64,000 nucleotides of DNA from an archaeon (GCA_018696395.1 JABHQR010000001.1:28247-92246); one strand, 5' to 3'. Positions 8,902-18,263 are shown, counted from the first letter of the stretch. The notes: generated by a model from the letters alone, not told the origin. Made by a program: numbers and translations.

Positions 8902-9759
8902 ATGAAAAAGATAGATATTCATTGCCACACCACAAACAGAAGAATTAAAGATACAATTTCTGGAGATGCGAGCTTAGAATTTATTCTTAATGATATGGGA
9001 AAATATGAAATTGTTAATACCAACGTTTTAGCGACATATTTCCCACACAAAAATTCAGGAATATCTAATTACAGAATGCTTAATTGGATCAATAGATACA
9101 ATAAAAAGGAAGATCAATTGAATGCACAAACTAAATTTACTATGTTTGGAAGTTTAGATTTTGAACATTATTTTTATCAAGGATTAAATGAACTAGAAGA
9201 ACTTGCTTCTGAAAGATTGATCAAAGGGATTAAAATTTACACGTGTTACCAAGAGGTTGATTTTGAATCAAAGAGATTTGAAAAAATATTAACTTTAGCA
9301 AGGGAACAAGATTTACCATTAATGTTTCACATAGGCTATTCTTATTCTAGTATGAGAAAGTATGGGAAAGTTTCAATTGCCAAGACTGTTAAACCAAATG
9401 ATCTTGAAAAAACTATTAAAAAAAATCAAGACATTACTTTTATTTTAAGTCATTTAGCAAAACCATTTTTATCTGAACTTATTGAAGTTGTAAATGACAA
9501 TATAAATGTTTACTCGGATATGAGTGGATTATTAGATTCTTATTTTGAACAAAAGGAAATTCCAAACTCCATTGAACAAATTAAAAGATTTGTTGGAAGA
9601 TGTGGTCCTTCAAAACTATTGTTTGGCACAGATTTTCCAGTACAAACACATTATGATTCTATTTTTATGATTGAAGAAGCAATGAAAAATTATTCTCAAA
9701 AAGAACTGAAGAACGTGTATTATGACAATGCACAAAAAATATTGGAGGGAGAAAAATGA
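8902..9759 (+). CDS. Amidohydrolase-family metal-dependent hydrolase
   Basis: 285 residues, TIM-barrel amidohydrolase_2 type. Metal-ligand motifs are visible in order: DIHCHT near residue 5-10, FHIGYS near 141, LSHLAKP near 190 and FGTDFP near 240, giving the HxH, H, H and D set of the superfamily. It would hydrolyse or decarboxylate a small carboxylate or amide; substrate not predictable. The stop overlaps the start of coaBC (ATGA at 9756-9759), so the two are translationally coupled. The context hints at a role near coenzyme A or pantothenate metabolism, but this is not shown. A full-length, intact member with no signal peptide. Confidence 0.78.
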   Translation: MKKIDIHCHTTNRRIKDTISGDASLEFILNDMGKYEIVNTNVLATYFPHKNSGISNYRMLNWINRYNKKEDQLNAQTKFTMFGSLDFEHYFYQGLNELEELASERLIKGIKIYTCYQEVDFESKRFEKILTLAREQDLPLMFHIGYSYSSMRKYGKVSIAKTVKPNDLEKTIKKNQDITFILSHLAKPFLSELIEVVNDNINVYSDMSGLLDSYFEQKEIPNSIEQIKRFVGRCGPSKLLFGTDFPVQTHYDSIFMIEEAMKNYSQKELKNVYYDNAQKILEGEK

Positions 9760-10979
9760 GCCAAACAGATAAAGAAAAATCAAACGAAGATCTAAAAGTT
9801 GACATTATAGGAGATTACCTAAAAGACAAATCAATCGCCTTATGCATATCAGGAGGAATTGCTGCAATAGAAACACCAAAGCTTGCTCGAAGATTACGTA
9901 GATATGGTGCTAATGTTAAAACTTATATGACTAAAGAATCTCAAAAATTTATTGGACCTGCAGCTTTAGAGTGGGCCACCGAACAAGAGGTTGTGACTGA
10001 ACTTAGTGGTAGATCAGAACATATTTGTATGGAAGATTTAGTCTTAGTTGCACCTGCAACAACTAACACTATCAATAAGATGTTTCAGGGTATTGCAGAT
10101 AATACAATTACTACTTTAATTGCTAGTGCATTAGGAATGCAAAAACCAGTTTACATAGCCCCAACAATGCATGAATCACTTTACAACAACCCATTTTTTC
10201 AAAGAAATTTAAGATCGTTAGAACCAGGAAATAAGTTTGGAGATTGTAAAATTAAATTGATTCAACCAAGAGTAGGGGAAGGTAAAGCTAAGATGCCACG
10301 ATTAGATACTATTGTAGCAGAAGTCAGTAGAGAACTTTCTGAACACCCCATCAAAGAGAAACAATTATTGATTACTGGCGGAGCAACACCTGTTTGGATT
10401 GATGATGTTAGATTAATAACTAATAGATTTTCTGGAAGTCTTAGTAAAAGAATTGCCATGGAAGCTTATTTACGTGGTGCCCATGTAAAATTGTTAATTG
10501 CCAAAAATGGAGTGATGGTACCAGAATATATTAATCAATTAAGGCACAACGATTTAGATGAATATGTTAATAATGTGTTTAAAGAACTAAATTCAGATAA
10601 GAAATATGATGCAGGAATATTTTCAGCAGCAGTAGCAGATTATCAACCAATTAAAAAGAGAGAAGGAAAAATCCCATCTAAAGGAGCATTAACAAACATT
10701 GAATTAATTGAAACAATTAAAGTTATCAAAAAAGTTAGAGAAGAATTTCCGATATTACCAATGGTAACTTTCAAGTATGAAGATGGAGTGAGTGTTGAAA
10801 GATTACTTGAAATTGCAAAAAGCAGAACAGAAAATTATCAGTTAGTTATTGCAAATCGTGCTCAAGACATGAAAACCAATCATGAAGCTTATTTTGTTAC
10901 TAATGATCATGTGAATAAAGTACATTCATCACAAGAAATTGCTAGCAATTTGATTAATTATTTAGGTTGTGTATTGTAA
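9756..10979 (+). CDS. coaBC: Bifunctional phosphopantothenoylcysteine decarboxylase/phosphopantothenate-cysteine ligase
   Basis: 407 residues, the normal length for the fusion. The N-terminal flavoprotein half (about 28-200) has the GGIAAIE loop, the VAPATTNTINK segment and APTMHESLYNNP, the counterpart of the family's PxMxxxMxxNP motif. The ligase half (about 205-407) has ITGGATPVWIDDVRLITN followed by FSGSL and SAAVADYQP. The enzyme converts 4'-phosphopantothenate and cysteine to 4'-phosphopantetheine in coenzyme A synthesis, using a nucleotide triphosphate and FMN. An extra 25-residue charged N-terminus precedes the core. The start overlaps the amidohydrolase stop, with GGAGGGAG as ribosome site just upstream. 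Confidence 0.92.
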   Translation: MSQTDKEKSNEDLKVDIIGDYLKDKSIALCISGGIAAIETPKLARRLRRYGANVKTYMTKESQKFIGPAALEWATEQEVVTELSGRSEHICMEDLVLVAPATTNTINKMFQGIADNTITTLIASALGMQKPVYIAPTMHESLYNNPFFQRNLRSLEPGNKFGDCKIKLIQPRVGEGKAKMPRLDTIVAEVSRELSEHPIKEKQLLITGGATPVWIDDVRLITNRFSGSLSKRIAMEAYLRGAHVKLLIAKNGVMVPEYINQLRHNDLDEYVNNVFKELNSDKKYDAGIFSAAVADYQPIKKREGKIPSKGALTNIELIETIKVIKKVREEFPILPMVTFKYEDGVSVERLLEIAKSRTENYQLVIANRAQDMKTNHEAYFVTNDHVNKVHSSQEIASNLINYLGCVL

Positions 10980-11017
10980 ATTAAGTTTAATTGATTAAAA
11001 TAGATTATTTTTTCTTT

Positions 11018-11419
11018 TTATTTGTGATATGGTTCATTGTTCAAAATAGTGAATGCTCGATATAATTGTTCCAAAAAGATTAATCTAACTAACTCATTTG
11101 GATAAGTCATTTTGGATAAAGATATTTTTAAGTCAGCTTTATGAAGTATTTCTTCAGGTAAACCGTCTGATTCACCGATTAAAAAAATTAAAGGTTTATT
11201 TTCCATATAAATTTTGTTAAGGTTTTCAGCAAACTTTTCAGAGGGATATTCTTTACCATGGACATCAAGTGCAATGATAAACCCTTTCAAATGTTTTTCT
11301 TCGATTGAATTTACTTCTAGATATTCCATCTTAGTATATTTAGTAAGTCTTTTTAAAAACTCTTCAATACCTAACTTAACATAATCTTTCTTTACTTTCC
11401 CAACACAAATTAGTTTCAT
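11018..11419 (-). CDS. rlmH: 23S rRNA pseudouridine-1915 N3-methyltransferase, RlmH/SPOUT family
   Basis: About 133 residues from the ATG at 11419; a longer open frame to 11491 exists, but the family begins exactly at MKLICVGK, so the internal start is preferred (an adjacent ATG at 11422 is also possible). SPOUT knot motifs are clear: LIGESDGLP near residue 81-89, then LSKMTYPNELVRLI, EQLYRA and the C-terminal NNEPYHK. The enzyme methylates N3 of pseudouridine 1915 in helix 69 with S-adenosylmethionine. RlmH is mostly bacterial but known in some archaea. No Shine-Dalgarno site is seen; the transcript may be leaderless. It converges on coaBC. Confidence 0.9.
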   Translation of the reverse strand: MKLICVGKVKKDYVKLGIEEFLKRLTKYTKMEYLEVNSIEEKHLKGFIIALDVHGKEYPSEKFAENLNKIYMENKPLIFLIGESDGLPEEILHKADLKISLSKMTYPNELVRLIFLEQLYRAFTILNNEPYHK

Positions 11420-11532
11420 CATTTTTATAGTTACTATGTTAGGTTTAAGATTAAGTTTGTTTAAATAATTATCGATAATCAAAGAAAACATTAATAAAAA
11501 CTAAAATCTTACTTAAATCCAGAGGTGTATTG

Positions 11533-12807
11533 ATGCAAGAGATTATGAGAAAAAGTCTTATCAAAGATATAGATAGTTTAATTACAATTCTTAATATTGG
11601 AAATAATCAAAAAACTGTTGATACAGAAGCATTAAACAAGTTAAGTGACCACACAGTAAAAGATGTTGCATTATACAAAAATTTAGATGCAGTTTCGTTA
11701 GCAGTATTAATATATTCAATCTCAAAAATTTATTCAAAACTTTCAGAAGAAAAAAGGAAAGATTTACTGACAGAATTAAGTTTCTTTAGATCACACTTAT
11801 CAGAAAAGAATTTACCTCGTTATAATAAAAGTTTACAGACCTTGTTTGATATAATTAAATGTTGTGACCAGGATGTTAAAAGTCATGTTCAAAATGTTCT
11901 TTATGCTGCTAAAATAAATAAAAGTAACACTTTACTAGAACATGGATTATCAGTTACAAGGGCCGCCAGAGCAATGGGCATCAGTCAATGGGATATACTA
12001 AATTATACTGGTCATACAACAATCCATGAGAAACATGTTGAAAAAGTGTCCCCAATTAAAAGAATGGAATATACCATTAAATTGTTTAATTCGATACCAA
12101 AAAAAGGTGAAGAAAAAATATTATTTTTTGACGCAGGACCAATAATCACATTAGCTATGGCCAGATTACTTTGGGTATTGAAACCATTGAAAGAAAAATT
12201 TAATGGGAGATTTTACATTACAGAAGCAGTTAAAAAAGAAATTGTTGAAGATCCAATTAATATTAGAAAATTTAAATTTGAAGCACTTCAAGTAATGAAA
12301 CTAATCAGAGAAGGAATTTTAGAGATTTATCCTAAAGAATTAAATTCAGAAATAAAATCAATAACTAACCTATCAAATCAAACGTACAAGATTAATGATA
12401 AATGGATAGAGATCATTCAAGCTGGAGAAATTGAAACTATTTATGCTTCTAGTCATAATGGACCCAAATATGTTGTAATTGATGAACGTACTATCAGGTT
12501 ATTAATAGAGAACGGTAAAGAGTTAAAATCGTTATTAGAACGAAGAACCAGAAAGAAAGTCACATTAAATATGGACCATATTAAAGAATTTAATTCTAAA
12601 TTAGGAAAAATTAGAATAATAAGATCAATCGAACTTATTGGATTGGCATACATGTTAGATGTTTTGAACCCATATTTACCATTAGAAATGTCTGAACCTA
12701 AAAAAGTGTTATTAGATTCAGTATTATGGGATGTAAAATATAATGGTTGTGCAGTAACAGATCATGAAGTAATTGAATTAAAAGAATATTTGTTAAATAA
12801 TTTTTAA
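11533..12807 (+). CDS. PIN-domain protein with N-terminal helical/HTH region
   Basis: 424 residues. The ATG at 11533 is chosen over a TTG at 11530 because GAGGTG lies 5 nt before it. Residues 1-140 are helical, and a helix-turn-helix-like segment with AARAMGISQWDI lies near 140-155. From about 200 a PIN-like nuclease domain is visible: LFFDAGPIITLA (first Asp), a central AGEIETIYAS (Glu), and KYVVIDERTIRLL (third acidic residue). PIN domains cut RNA and often serve as toxins or in RNA decay. No antitoxin-sized partner lies next to it, and the length argues for a stand-alone role. A T-rich tail follows. Confidence 0.65.
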   Translation: MQEIMRKSLIKDIDSLITILNIGNNQKTVDTEALNKLSDHTVKDVALYKNLDAVSLAVLIYSISKIYSKLSEEKRKDLLTELSFFRSHLSEKNLPRYNKSLQTLFDIIKCCDQDVKSHVQNVLYAAKINKSNTLLEHGLSVTRAARAMGISQWDILNYTGHTTIHEKHVEKVSPIKRMEYTIKLFNSIPKKGEEKILFFDAGPIITLAMARLLWVLKPLKEKFNGRFYITEAVKKEIVEDPINIRKFKFEALQVMKLIREGILEIYPKELNSEIKSITNLSNQTYKINDKWIEIIQAGEIETIYASSHNGPKYVVIDERTIRLLIENGKELKSLLERRTRKKVTLNMDHIKEFNSKLGKIRIIRSIELIGLAYMLDVLNPYLPLEMSEPKKVLLDSVLWDVKYNGCAVTDHEVIELKEYLLNNF

Positions 12808-12868
12808 GAGTACATTTATTCTCTTGAAAAGAAAGCTTTTTAAAAGATGATTAATTCTAGACACACAG

Positions 12869-13183
12869 ATGTCTAAAAAGTGTATTATATGTAATGATCC
12901 TGCAGAGTATAAAATTAAAGATAGTTTAGATTATTACTGTGCAGATTGTGCAATTGAAAATTTTAGTGATATTTCTGTTTTAGTTAAAGTTGAAGAAGAA
13001 GCTCAAAGGTTAAAACAATTTCTAAAAAAGAAAATTGATTTTAATAAATTAAATGAACAAGCGAACATTGGTAAAGAAACTGATGAAAAAACTGTTGAAA
13101 TCAAACAGGGATTAGATCTTACTGAAGAAGAGGAAGGAGATGAAATCAGTAAAAAAGAAAACGTAGAATTTGAGGAAGAGTAA
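12869..13183 (+). CDS. Small zinc-ribbon protein with acidic C-terminus
   Basis: 104 residues. Residues 1-30 hold two Cys pairs, CIIC (5-8) and CADC (24-27), a treble-clef or zinc-ribbon knuckle. A coiled-coil-like charged stretch follows, and the last 30 residues are mostly Glu/Asp. No catalytic signature. Such knuckles commonly act in nucleic-acid or protein binding; function unknown. It lies between the PIN gene and the M50 protease gene, same strand, with about 60 bp on the 5' side and 44 bp on the 3' side, so they may form a loose transcription unit. Confidence 0.65.
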   Translation: MSKKCIICNDPAEYKIKDSLDYYCADCAIENFSDISVLVKVEEEAQRLKQFLKKKIDFNKLNEQANIGKETDEKTVEIKQGLDLTEEEEGDEISKKENVEFEEE

Positions 13184-13227
13184 TAATTATTCAAATAAAA
13201 GCAACTATAAAAGGTTAAATTCTAAAA

Positions 13228-13830
13228 ATGTATTACCGACCAAACAAACATTTCAAGATAGGAAAAATAAGTACTTCTAAAATAGAAATCATTGATATCA
13301 TAAAATCTTGGTTAGCAATATCATTAGCTTTTACCATTGCAAACATAGGACTTAGTTTTAATATAAATTTTATAATTTTACTAATTGTTTCAGCATTAAC
13401 TATAGGAATCGGGTTCTTGTTACATGAATTAGCCCACAAATTTGCAGCACAACATTATGGGTGTGAAGCAGAATTTAGATCATTTGATCAAATGTTAGTT
13501 GTTGGAGTATTAATTTCATTCTTAGGATTTTTATTTTTCGCACCAGGGGCAGTATTTATCTCTGGCAGAGTTACAAGAAAAGAAAATGGGATTGTTAGTG
13601 CAGTTGGACCATTAACAAATTTCACACTAGCGATGTTATTTCTCGGTGCAGGAATACTTTATCCAATGTTAGGCATTGTTTCAATTATTGGATTTCAAGT
13701 AAATTTGTGGTTAGGATTATTCAACATGATTCCATTTGGTAATTTCGATGGAAAGAAAATTTTATACTGGAACAGGTATATCTGGACAGTAATGGTTATC
13801 TTTGGAGTTTATTTTATTTTCTTTTTTTAG
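13228..13830 (+). CDS. Membrane metalloprotease, M50/site-2 protease family
   Basis: 200 residues. The zinc motif HELAHK (about residues 68-73) lies inside a hydrophobic helix, and the second metal-ligand region NMIPFGNFDGKK (about 170-181) carries the family Asp. A GPLTNF segment between them is also typical. Five or six transmembrane helices are predicted by eye. Members cleave transmembrane helices of regulatory proteins. There is no PDZ or CBS domain, so it is a minimal version. The ATG at 13228 may be leaderless (an ACTATAAAAGG box sits about 20 bp upstream). Substrate unknown; a neighbour relation to the zinc-ribbon gene is only positional. Confidence 0.85.
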   Translation: MYYRPNKHFKIGKISTSKIEIIDIIKSWLAISLAFTIANIGLSFNINFIILLIVSALTIGIGFLLHELAHKFAAQHYGCEAEFRSFDQMLVVGVLISFLGFLFFAPGAVFISGRVTRKENGIVSAVGPLTNFTLAMLFLGAGILYPMLGIVSIIGFQVNLWLGLFNMIPFGNFDGKKILYWNRYIWTVMVIFGVYFIFFF

Positions 13831-13860
13831 GAATTTGACAGATATTAAAATTTAGAGATA

Positions 13861-14271
13861 TTACAATGGTTTTGATCCTAAATTTTCAGAAAACCTTAGT
13901 AAATACCCATCTGGATCTTGAACAAGAAATTCTTTATTTCCTAAAAGTTCATTTCCTTTTCTATACCAATTTTCTTCAAGTTTAATAAAAAGAGGATAAT
14001 GATTATTTTTAAGGTTCGTAAGAATTGGTTTAATTTTATCAACTTCTATTTGGAGATTAATACCCCTTCCAAAAGGATGTTCCAATTTTCCAGTGACCCA
14101 ATTATCATTTATTTCTTCAATCATTAACTGGACATCTTGAAATGAAATCATAGCAAATTTAGATTCTTCCCTTTTATATTCAATTTTAAAACCAATAATG
14201 ACAGTATAAAATTGAATGCTTTTTTCAAAATTAGTTACACTTAATTCTGGTATTAATTTATTGAATTTCAT
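13861..14271 (-). CDS. Glyoxalase/bleomycin-resistance (VOC) family protein
   Basis: About 136 residues from an ATG at 14271. The alternative ATG at 14286 would add five residues but lies too close to the TTTATATA box near 14293-14300, so a leaderless start at 14271 fits better. Two beta-alpha-beta-beta-beta repeats are visible: SVTNFEKSIQFYTVIIGF (N-terminal), then INLQIEVD, and the C-terminal VQDPDGYLLRFSENLG. Members of this branch act as drug-binding proteins or dioxygenase-type enzymes. The metal ligands are not all obvious, so bleomycin-type binding or an unknown role is possible. It converges on the M50 protease gene. Confidence 0.75.
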   Translation of the reverse strand: MKFNKLIPELSVTNFEKSIQFYTVIIGFKIEYKREESKFAMISFQDVQLMIEEINDNWVTGKLEHPFGRGINLQIEVDKIKPILTNLKNNHYPLFIKLEENWYRKGNELLGNKEFLVQDPDGYLLRFSENLGSKPL

Positions 14272-14439
14272 GATAAAATCAAACATTGATTAAATATATA
14301 AACTTTTTCAAATTAATGTTTTTATCATAAATTAAAAAAGATTAGGTTATAAAAGTGATAACCAATATACTCTTTTGTTGACTGCAATTTAGTTTTATCG
14401 TCTGAAAAATAGGCAATTAACCTCTATTCCATAGAAAAG

Positions 14440-14449
14440 TATATATACT
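14440..14449 (+). promoter_or_regulatory. TATA box of the small zinc-ribbon gene
   Basis: GTATATATAC, a perfect palindrome, follows the purine-rich BRE-like AGAAAA. It lies about 60 bp before the ATG at 14510, leaving a leader of about 35-40 nt with a GAGGTT ribosome site. Confidence 0.5.
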
Positions 14450-14509
14450 AATCCTATTTTCTAGGAGTAAAAGAGGAGTTATTTATTTTTTTAAAAAGAG
14501 GTTAGATGG

Positions 14510-14635
14510 ATGAAGCAACACGTATTTCAGGAGGTTAAAAAGTTCAAGATCCAAAGGTGCTGCAAAGGATGCGGTTCCAAAATTGTGGTTGAGAACGCCA
14601 ACCGATACTACTGTAAGAAGTGTAGAGGTTACTAA
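14510..14635 (+). CDS. 41-residue zinc-ribbon protein
   Basis: ATG at 14510 with GAGGTT 6 nt upstream; a second ATG at 14506 opens only an 11-codon frame. The peptide has a basic N-terminus, then C-C-x2-C (RCCKGCG) and C-x2-C (YCKKCRGY) at the C-terminus, a compact zinc ribbon. The gene is much richer in G+C than its surroundings and uses GC-ending codons such as AAG, TTC and AAC, unlike neighbours, which suggests either strong translational selection or transfer. Size and charge resemble small ribosomal or RNA polymerase subunits, but I cannot match it to a named one. A T-rich stretch follows directly and probably ends transcription. Confidence 0.7.
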   Translation: MKQHVFQEVKKFKIQRCCKGCGSKIVVENANRYYCKKCRGY

Positions 14636-14660
14636 TTCTTTTTTATTTTTTATTTTTATT
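14636..14660 (+). terminator. Oligo-T terminator after the zinc-ribbon gene
   Basis: A run of T-tracts (TTCTTTTTTATTTTTTATT) starts at the stop codon, the usual archaeal stem-less termination signal. It also lies just beyond the end of the converging gene at 14677. Confidence 0.5.
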
Positions 14661-14676
14661 TATGAAAAATGAGATA

Positions 14677-15036
14677 TTATTTATTCATATTTCTATCACG
14701 ATATAATTTTATCGCTTCAATATGTTCTAAACCTTGACGATAAATATTTAGCTGTTCTTTTACAGATTCATGTGCAAGACCCATAGTATATTTACAACCC
14801 TCTGAATCGTAACCTAAATGAGGAATATTTGAAAATAATTCGAATTCACTTAATAACCTTTGAGCTACTTCTTTTCTAGGTTTATACCATTGATAAAAAT
14901 CTAGATCGTCCATTTCAATAATTTCTGCAATATCAGACCGAACTGGCAAAATCAAACCAGATAATTCCTTACCATCAATCGCAGGATATAAATCTAAAGG
15001 TTTTAATTTAATTTTACTTTCTAATTCAATTACCAT
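14677..15036 (-). CDS. Hypothetical protein, 119 residues
   Basis: Not recognised. The first half is hydrophilic with an acidic centre (EIIEMDDLDFYQWY) and the second half is helical and ends in a basic tail. There are no Cys pairs, signal peptide or transmembrane segment. Codon usage is like that of its neighbours and the frame is clean, so it is probably a real gene. The ATG at 15036 has no clear ribosome site. It is divergent from the ribonucleotide reductase gene, with about 240 bp between the starts, and converges on the 41-residue zinc ribbon. Confidence 0.55.
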   Translation of the reverse strand: MVIELESKIKLKPLDLYPAIDGKELSGLILPVRSDIAEIIEMDDLDFYQWYKPRKEVAQRLLSEFELFSNIPHLGYDSEGCKYTMGLAHESVKEQLNIYRQGLEHIEAIKLYRDRNMNK

Positions 15037-15278
15037 AATAATTTAAAAAAAAGGGTTTTATTTATTAATAATTTCCATACTTAAAGATATAAATCTGCAT
15101 CCAAGATATAATGTTAAAATGTTAAATTTTAAGAATTACTTTTTGAGAATATATTCTCTAGTACTTAAATCTATATAAAGAAATTCCATTTCATTTTTAG
15201 TACTTTTTCGGAAAGAATTTAAGGGGGTTTTTTGATTAAGTATTTAGATTATTGTCGTACAAAAAAGAGGTGGTGTAA

Positions 15279-18263
15279 ATGATTGATAAGATTAGACTAA
15301 ATAGTGGAGAGATTGTAGATTTCCAATACGAACAAACATTAAATTCTATTTCTAATGCATTGATGGAAAGAAGTAATTTTAATGAAAAAGAAGCTAAAGG
15401 TATTGCTCAAAATATTATTGGATTAATAAGTGAAAAGTTTAATGATACAATCCCTACCCAAGAAAATTTTGAAACCATGGTGGGTTTAGTATCTAAGGCG
15501 ACTGTCCATGACACAATTGACAATTCTGAGATTATAAGTAATCAAGTAGAACAAACAAAAATAGATAGCAATCAGCCTGAAGTTAGTGAAACTTTTGAAC
15601 AAGCAAGTGAAAATAATTCTGATAATGAGAATGAAGAAGATGACGATGCTGAGGAAGGAGAAGATGAAGAAAGTAACGAAGATACTGACGAATCTGAAAG
15701 TATCGTACCAGAAACTAGTCAAGTGTTTACTGATGAAACACAAAACATTGAAACTGTCAGTAACGATGCAGAAGTTTTGGAAAAAGAAGAACAAAACAAC
15801 CAGTATTATTACGATGAACCCGAACAAACAAATAATGAATTAAATAAAGAAAATGATCAATTTGAAGAACCTCAACCAAAAACTGACAATTTAGAGGGTC
15901 ATCAAGTTGAAGTACAACCAGAACAAAATATTGAACAACCATTAGAACAAGAACGTCAGAATAAAGAATCAAATGAAAATAATTCAGAATTACCCAAAGA
16001 AGTCGTACCAGAACCAAAACAAAAAGAGATTAATAAAGATTTACAATTATTAGATGAATTAGGGATACATTGTTCTAAACAAGCAAGAAGAATATTAGAA
16101 GAATCAGACAATTTTGATGAATTAGGAAGATCAATTTTTTTAGACAGGTATTCAGTAAAAGATAAAAAAGAAAATACCCAGTTAGGTGATTTAGTAATCG
16201 CCATAACAAAAGAAGATGCTAAATACCCTAAAAAAGATTTAGGAGTAGTAAAATCAATTGTTGGAGATAAAGTTAAATTACATATGATTACTGGTGTTTT
16301 TTCAGATAAAGTTAACAATTACGAATTTGAAACTTCAATTTGGATGTGTGACAGACCAGTTGAATCAATCAGAGACGCACATAAAAGAGTAGCTAGAGCA
16401 GTTTCAAGTGTTGAAAGTTCTGAAGAACTAAAAAAGGAATGGAGTGATAAGTTTTTAGAACATTTACAAAAGAAACATATTCAACCTGCAGGAAGAATTA
16501 TGACTGGCGCTAGCATGGGAGAAGACGCTTATACTAAAAATTTAACATTATTCAATTGTTATGTTATACCTAGTCCAAAGGATAGTAGAGAATCAATTAT
16601 CAAAGACACGTTATACCAAATGACTGAAATAATGAGTCGTGGTGGTGGTGTAGGCATAAATATTTCAACATTAAGACCAAGATATTCTTATGTTAAAGGT
16701 GTACATGGAAAATCTTCTGGTGCAGTTTCATGGGGAGGATTATTTTCTTACGCAACTGGTTTGATTGAACAAGGTGGTTCTAGAAGAGGAGCATTAATGT
16801 TAATGTTACAAGATTGGCATCCAGACATTGAAGAATTTATTACTGCTAAACGAAAAAGAGGTATGATTGAAAATGCTAACGTTTCAGTTTTGATTTCTGA
16901 CAAATTTATGGAAGCATTAGAAAATGATTCTAACTGGAATCTTGAATTTCCAGATTATGAAGCAGAAGGCATGAGAAAATTGTACAATTCTGAGTGGGAT
17001 GGCGACATAGATAAGTGGAAACAGTTAGGAAGGCCAGTTAAGATTTACAAAGTAGTTAAAGCAAGAGATATATGGAAGGTAATTGTATCTTCTGCTCATG
17101 CAAGTGCAGAACCAGGAATTGTTTTCATTGAAAGATATAATAAATTAAGTAATTCTTATTACTTTAATCCAATTGTATGTACTAATCCTTGTGGAGAACA
17201 AGGTTTGCCACCATGGGGCGTTTGTAACTTAGGGCATTTGTATATGGCATCTTTCTTAAAACAGATTGGTGAAGATAACCAAGGACCATTATATGAGATC
17301 AGTTGGGAAGAGCTTAAAGATTCAGTAAAAGTTCTGAACAGATTCCTTGACAATGTTATTGATTTAACACCATACCATTTCAAAGAAAATGAAGAAAACC
17401 AGAAAAATGAACGTAGAGTTGGTTGTGGAACTTTAGGATTAGGTGAAATGTTAATCAAATTAAGGATTAAGTATGGTAGTCCAGAATCTTTAGAGATTAT
17501 TGATAAAATTTACAAAGTGATTTGTGAAGAAGCTTACAAAAGTTCAACTGATTTAGCAGCAGAGAAAGGAGAATTCCCAATGTTTGATAAAGAAATGTTT
17601 ATGCAAAGTGGGTTTGTAAAAAAATTGCCTGACCATGTCAAACAACAAATTCAAGAAAAAGGAATGCGAAACGTAACTTTAATTACTCAAGCACCCACTG
17701 GTACAGTAGGTACAATGTTAGGGAGTTCTACAGGAATTGAACCTTATTACGCTTTTGAATTTTATCGACAGTCCAGGTTAGGATTCCATAAAGTTAAGAT
17801 ACCTTTAGCTAAATCTTATGTTAATGAAGATGGATCTTTACCAGAATATTTTGTTACTGCACTTGATTTAAGTCCTGAAGATCATGTTAGAGTTCAAGCA
17901 GCAGTACAACAGTGGACAGATTCTTCAATATCTAAAACAGCTAATGCACCGGAAAATTTTAGTGTTCAAGATACTGCTAATTTATATGAATTAGCATACA
18001 AATTAGGATGTAAAGGGGTAACTATTTACAGAGACAATTCTAGAACTGAACAAGTTTTGTCAACTAGTGAAGATACAGAAAAAAAGAATATGGAAAGTGC
18101 TAATGAAGGTAAAAAAGTAGATGCCCCATTAAATGACATTAGCAATCAAACACAAGTTCCAGAAGATCCAAAACAGCCTCAACCGGAAGAACCAAGTTCA
18201 GGTGCAGCATGTGAACTTAAAGTTGACGCTTATGGACAAGTGTACAAGAGCTGTTCTGAGTAA
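15279..18263 (+). CDS. nrdJ: Class II (B12-dependent) ribonucleoside-diphosphate reductase
   Basis: 994 residues. Residues 1-70 form an ATP-cone allosteric domain. Residues about 80-250 are a low-complexity Glu/Asp/Gln/Asn linker not expected in the family. The catalytic barrel follows: Cys427 in LFNCYV, the radical-site loop NPCGEQG with Asn636, Cys638 and Glu640, and the APTGTVGTMLGSSTG phosphate loop. A C-terminal redox pair is Cys978 and Cys992. It reduces ribonucleotides to deoxyribonucleotides with adenosylcobalamin; no small subunit gene is present, consistent with class II. The start has GAGGTGGTG 5 nt upstream. The thioredoxin at 42743 could reduce it (inference). Confidence 0.93.
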   Translation: MIDKIRLNSGEIVDFQYEQTLNSISNALMERSNFNEKEAKGIAQNIIGLISEKFNDTIPTQENFETMVGLVSKATVHDTIDNSEIISNQVEQTKIDSNQPEVSETFEQASENNSDNENEEDDDAEEGEDEESNEDTDESESIVPETSQVFTDETQNIETVSNDAEVLEKEEQNNQYYYDEPEQTNNELNKENDQFEEPQPKTDNLEGHQVEVQPEQNIEQPLEQERQNKESNENNSELPKEVVPEPKQKEINKDLQLLDELGIHCSKQARRILEESDNFDELGRSIFLDRYSVKDKKENTQLGDLVIAITKEDAKYPKKDLGVVKSIVGDKVKLHMITGVFSDKVNNYEFETSIWMCDRPVESIRDAHKRVARAVSSVESSEELKKEWSDKFLEHLQKKHIQPAGRIMTGASMGEDAYTKNLTLFNCYVIPSPKDSRESIIKDTLYQMTEIMSRGGGVGINISTLRPRYSYVKGVHGKSSGAVSWGGLFSYATGLIEQGGSRRGALMLMLQDWHPDIEEFITAKRKRGMIENANVSVLISDKFMEALENDSNWNLEFPDYEAEGMRKLYNSEWDGDIDKWKQLGRPVKIYKVVKARDIWKVIVSSAHASAEPGIVFIERYNKLSNSYYFNPIVCTNPCGEQGLPPWGVCNLGHLYMASFLKQIGEDNQGPLYEISWEELKDSVKVLNRFLDNVIDLTPYHFKENEENQKNERRVGCGTLGLGEMLIKLRIKYGSPESLEIIDKIYKVICEEAYKSSTDLAAEKGEFPMFDKEMFMQSGFVKKLPDHVKQQIQEKGMRNVTLITQAPTGTVGTMLGSSTGIEPYYAFEFYRQSRLGFHKVKIPLAKSYVNEDGSLPEYFVTALDLSPEDHVRVQAAVQQWTDSSISKTANAPENFSVQDTANLYELAYKLGCKGVTIYRDNSRTEQVLSTSEDTEKKNMESANEGKKVDAPLNDISNQTQVPEDPKQPQPEEPSSGAACELKVDAYGQVYKSCSE

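Noticed and set aside
15486..16318. Several overlapping frames on both strands in the acidic linker of the ribonucleotide reductase gene
   Set aside because: Low-complexity GAA/GAT/AAT codons leave other frames open by chance; the reductase frame is continuous through it.
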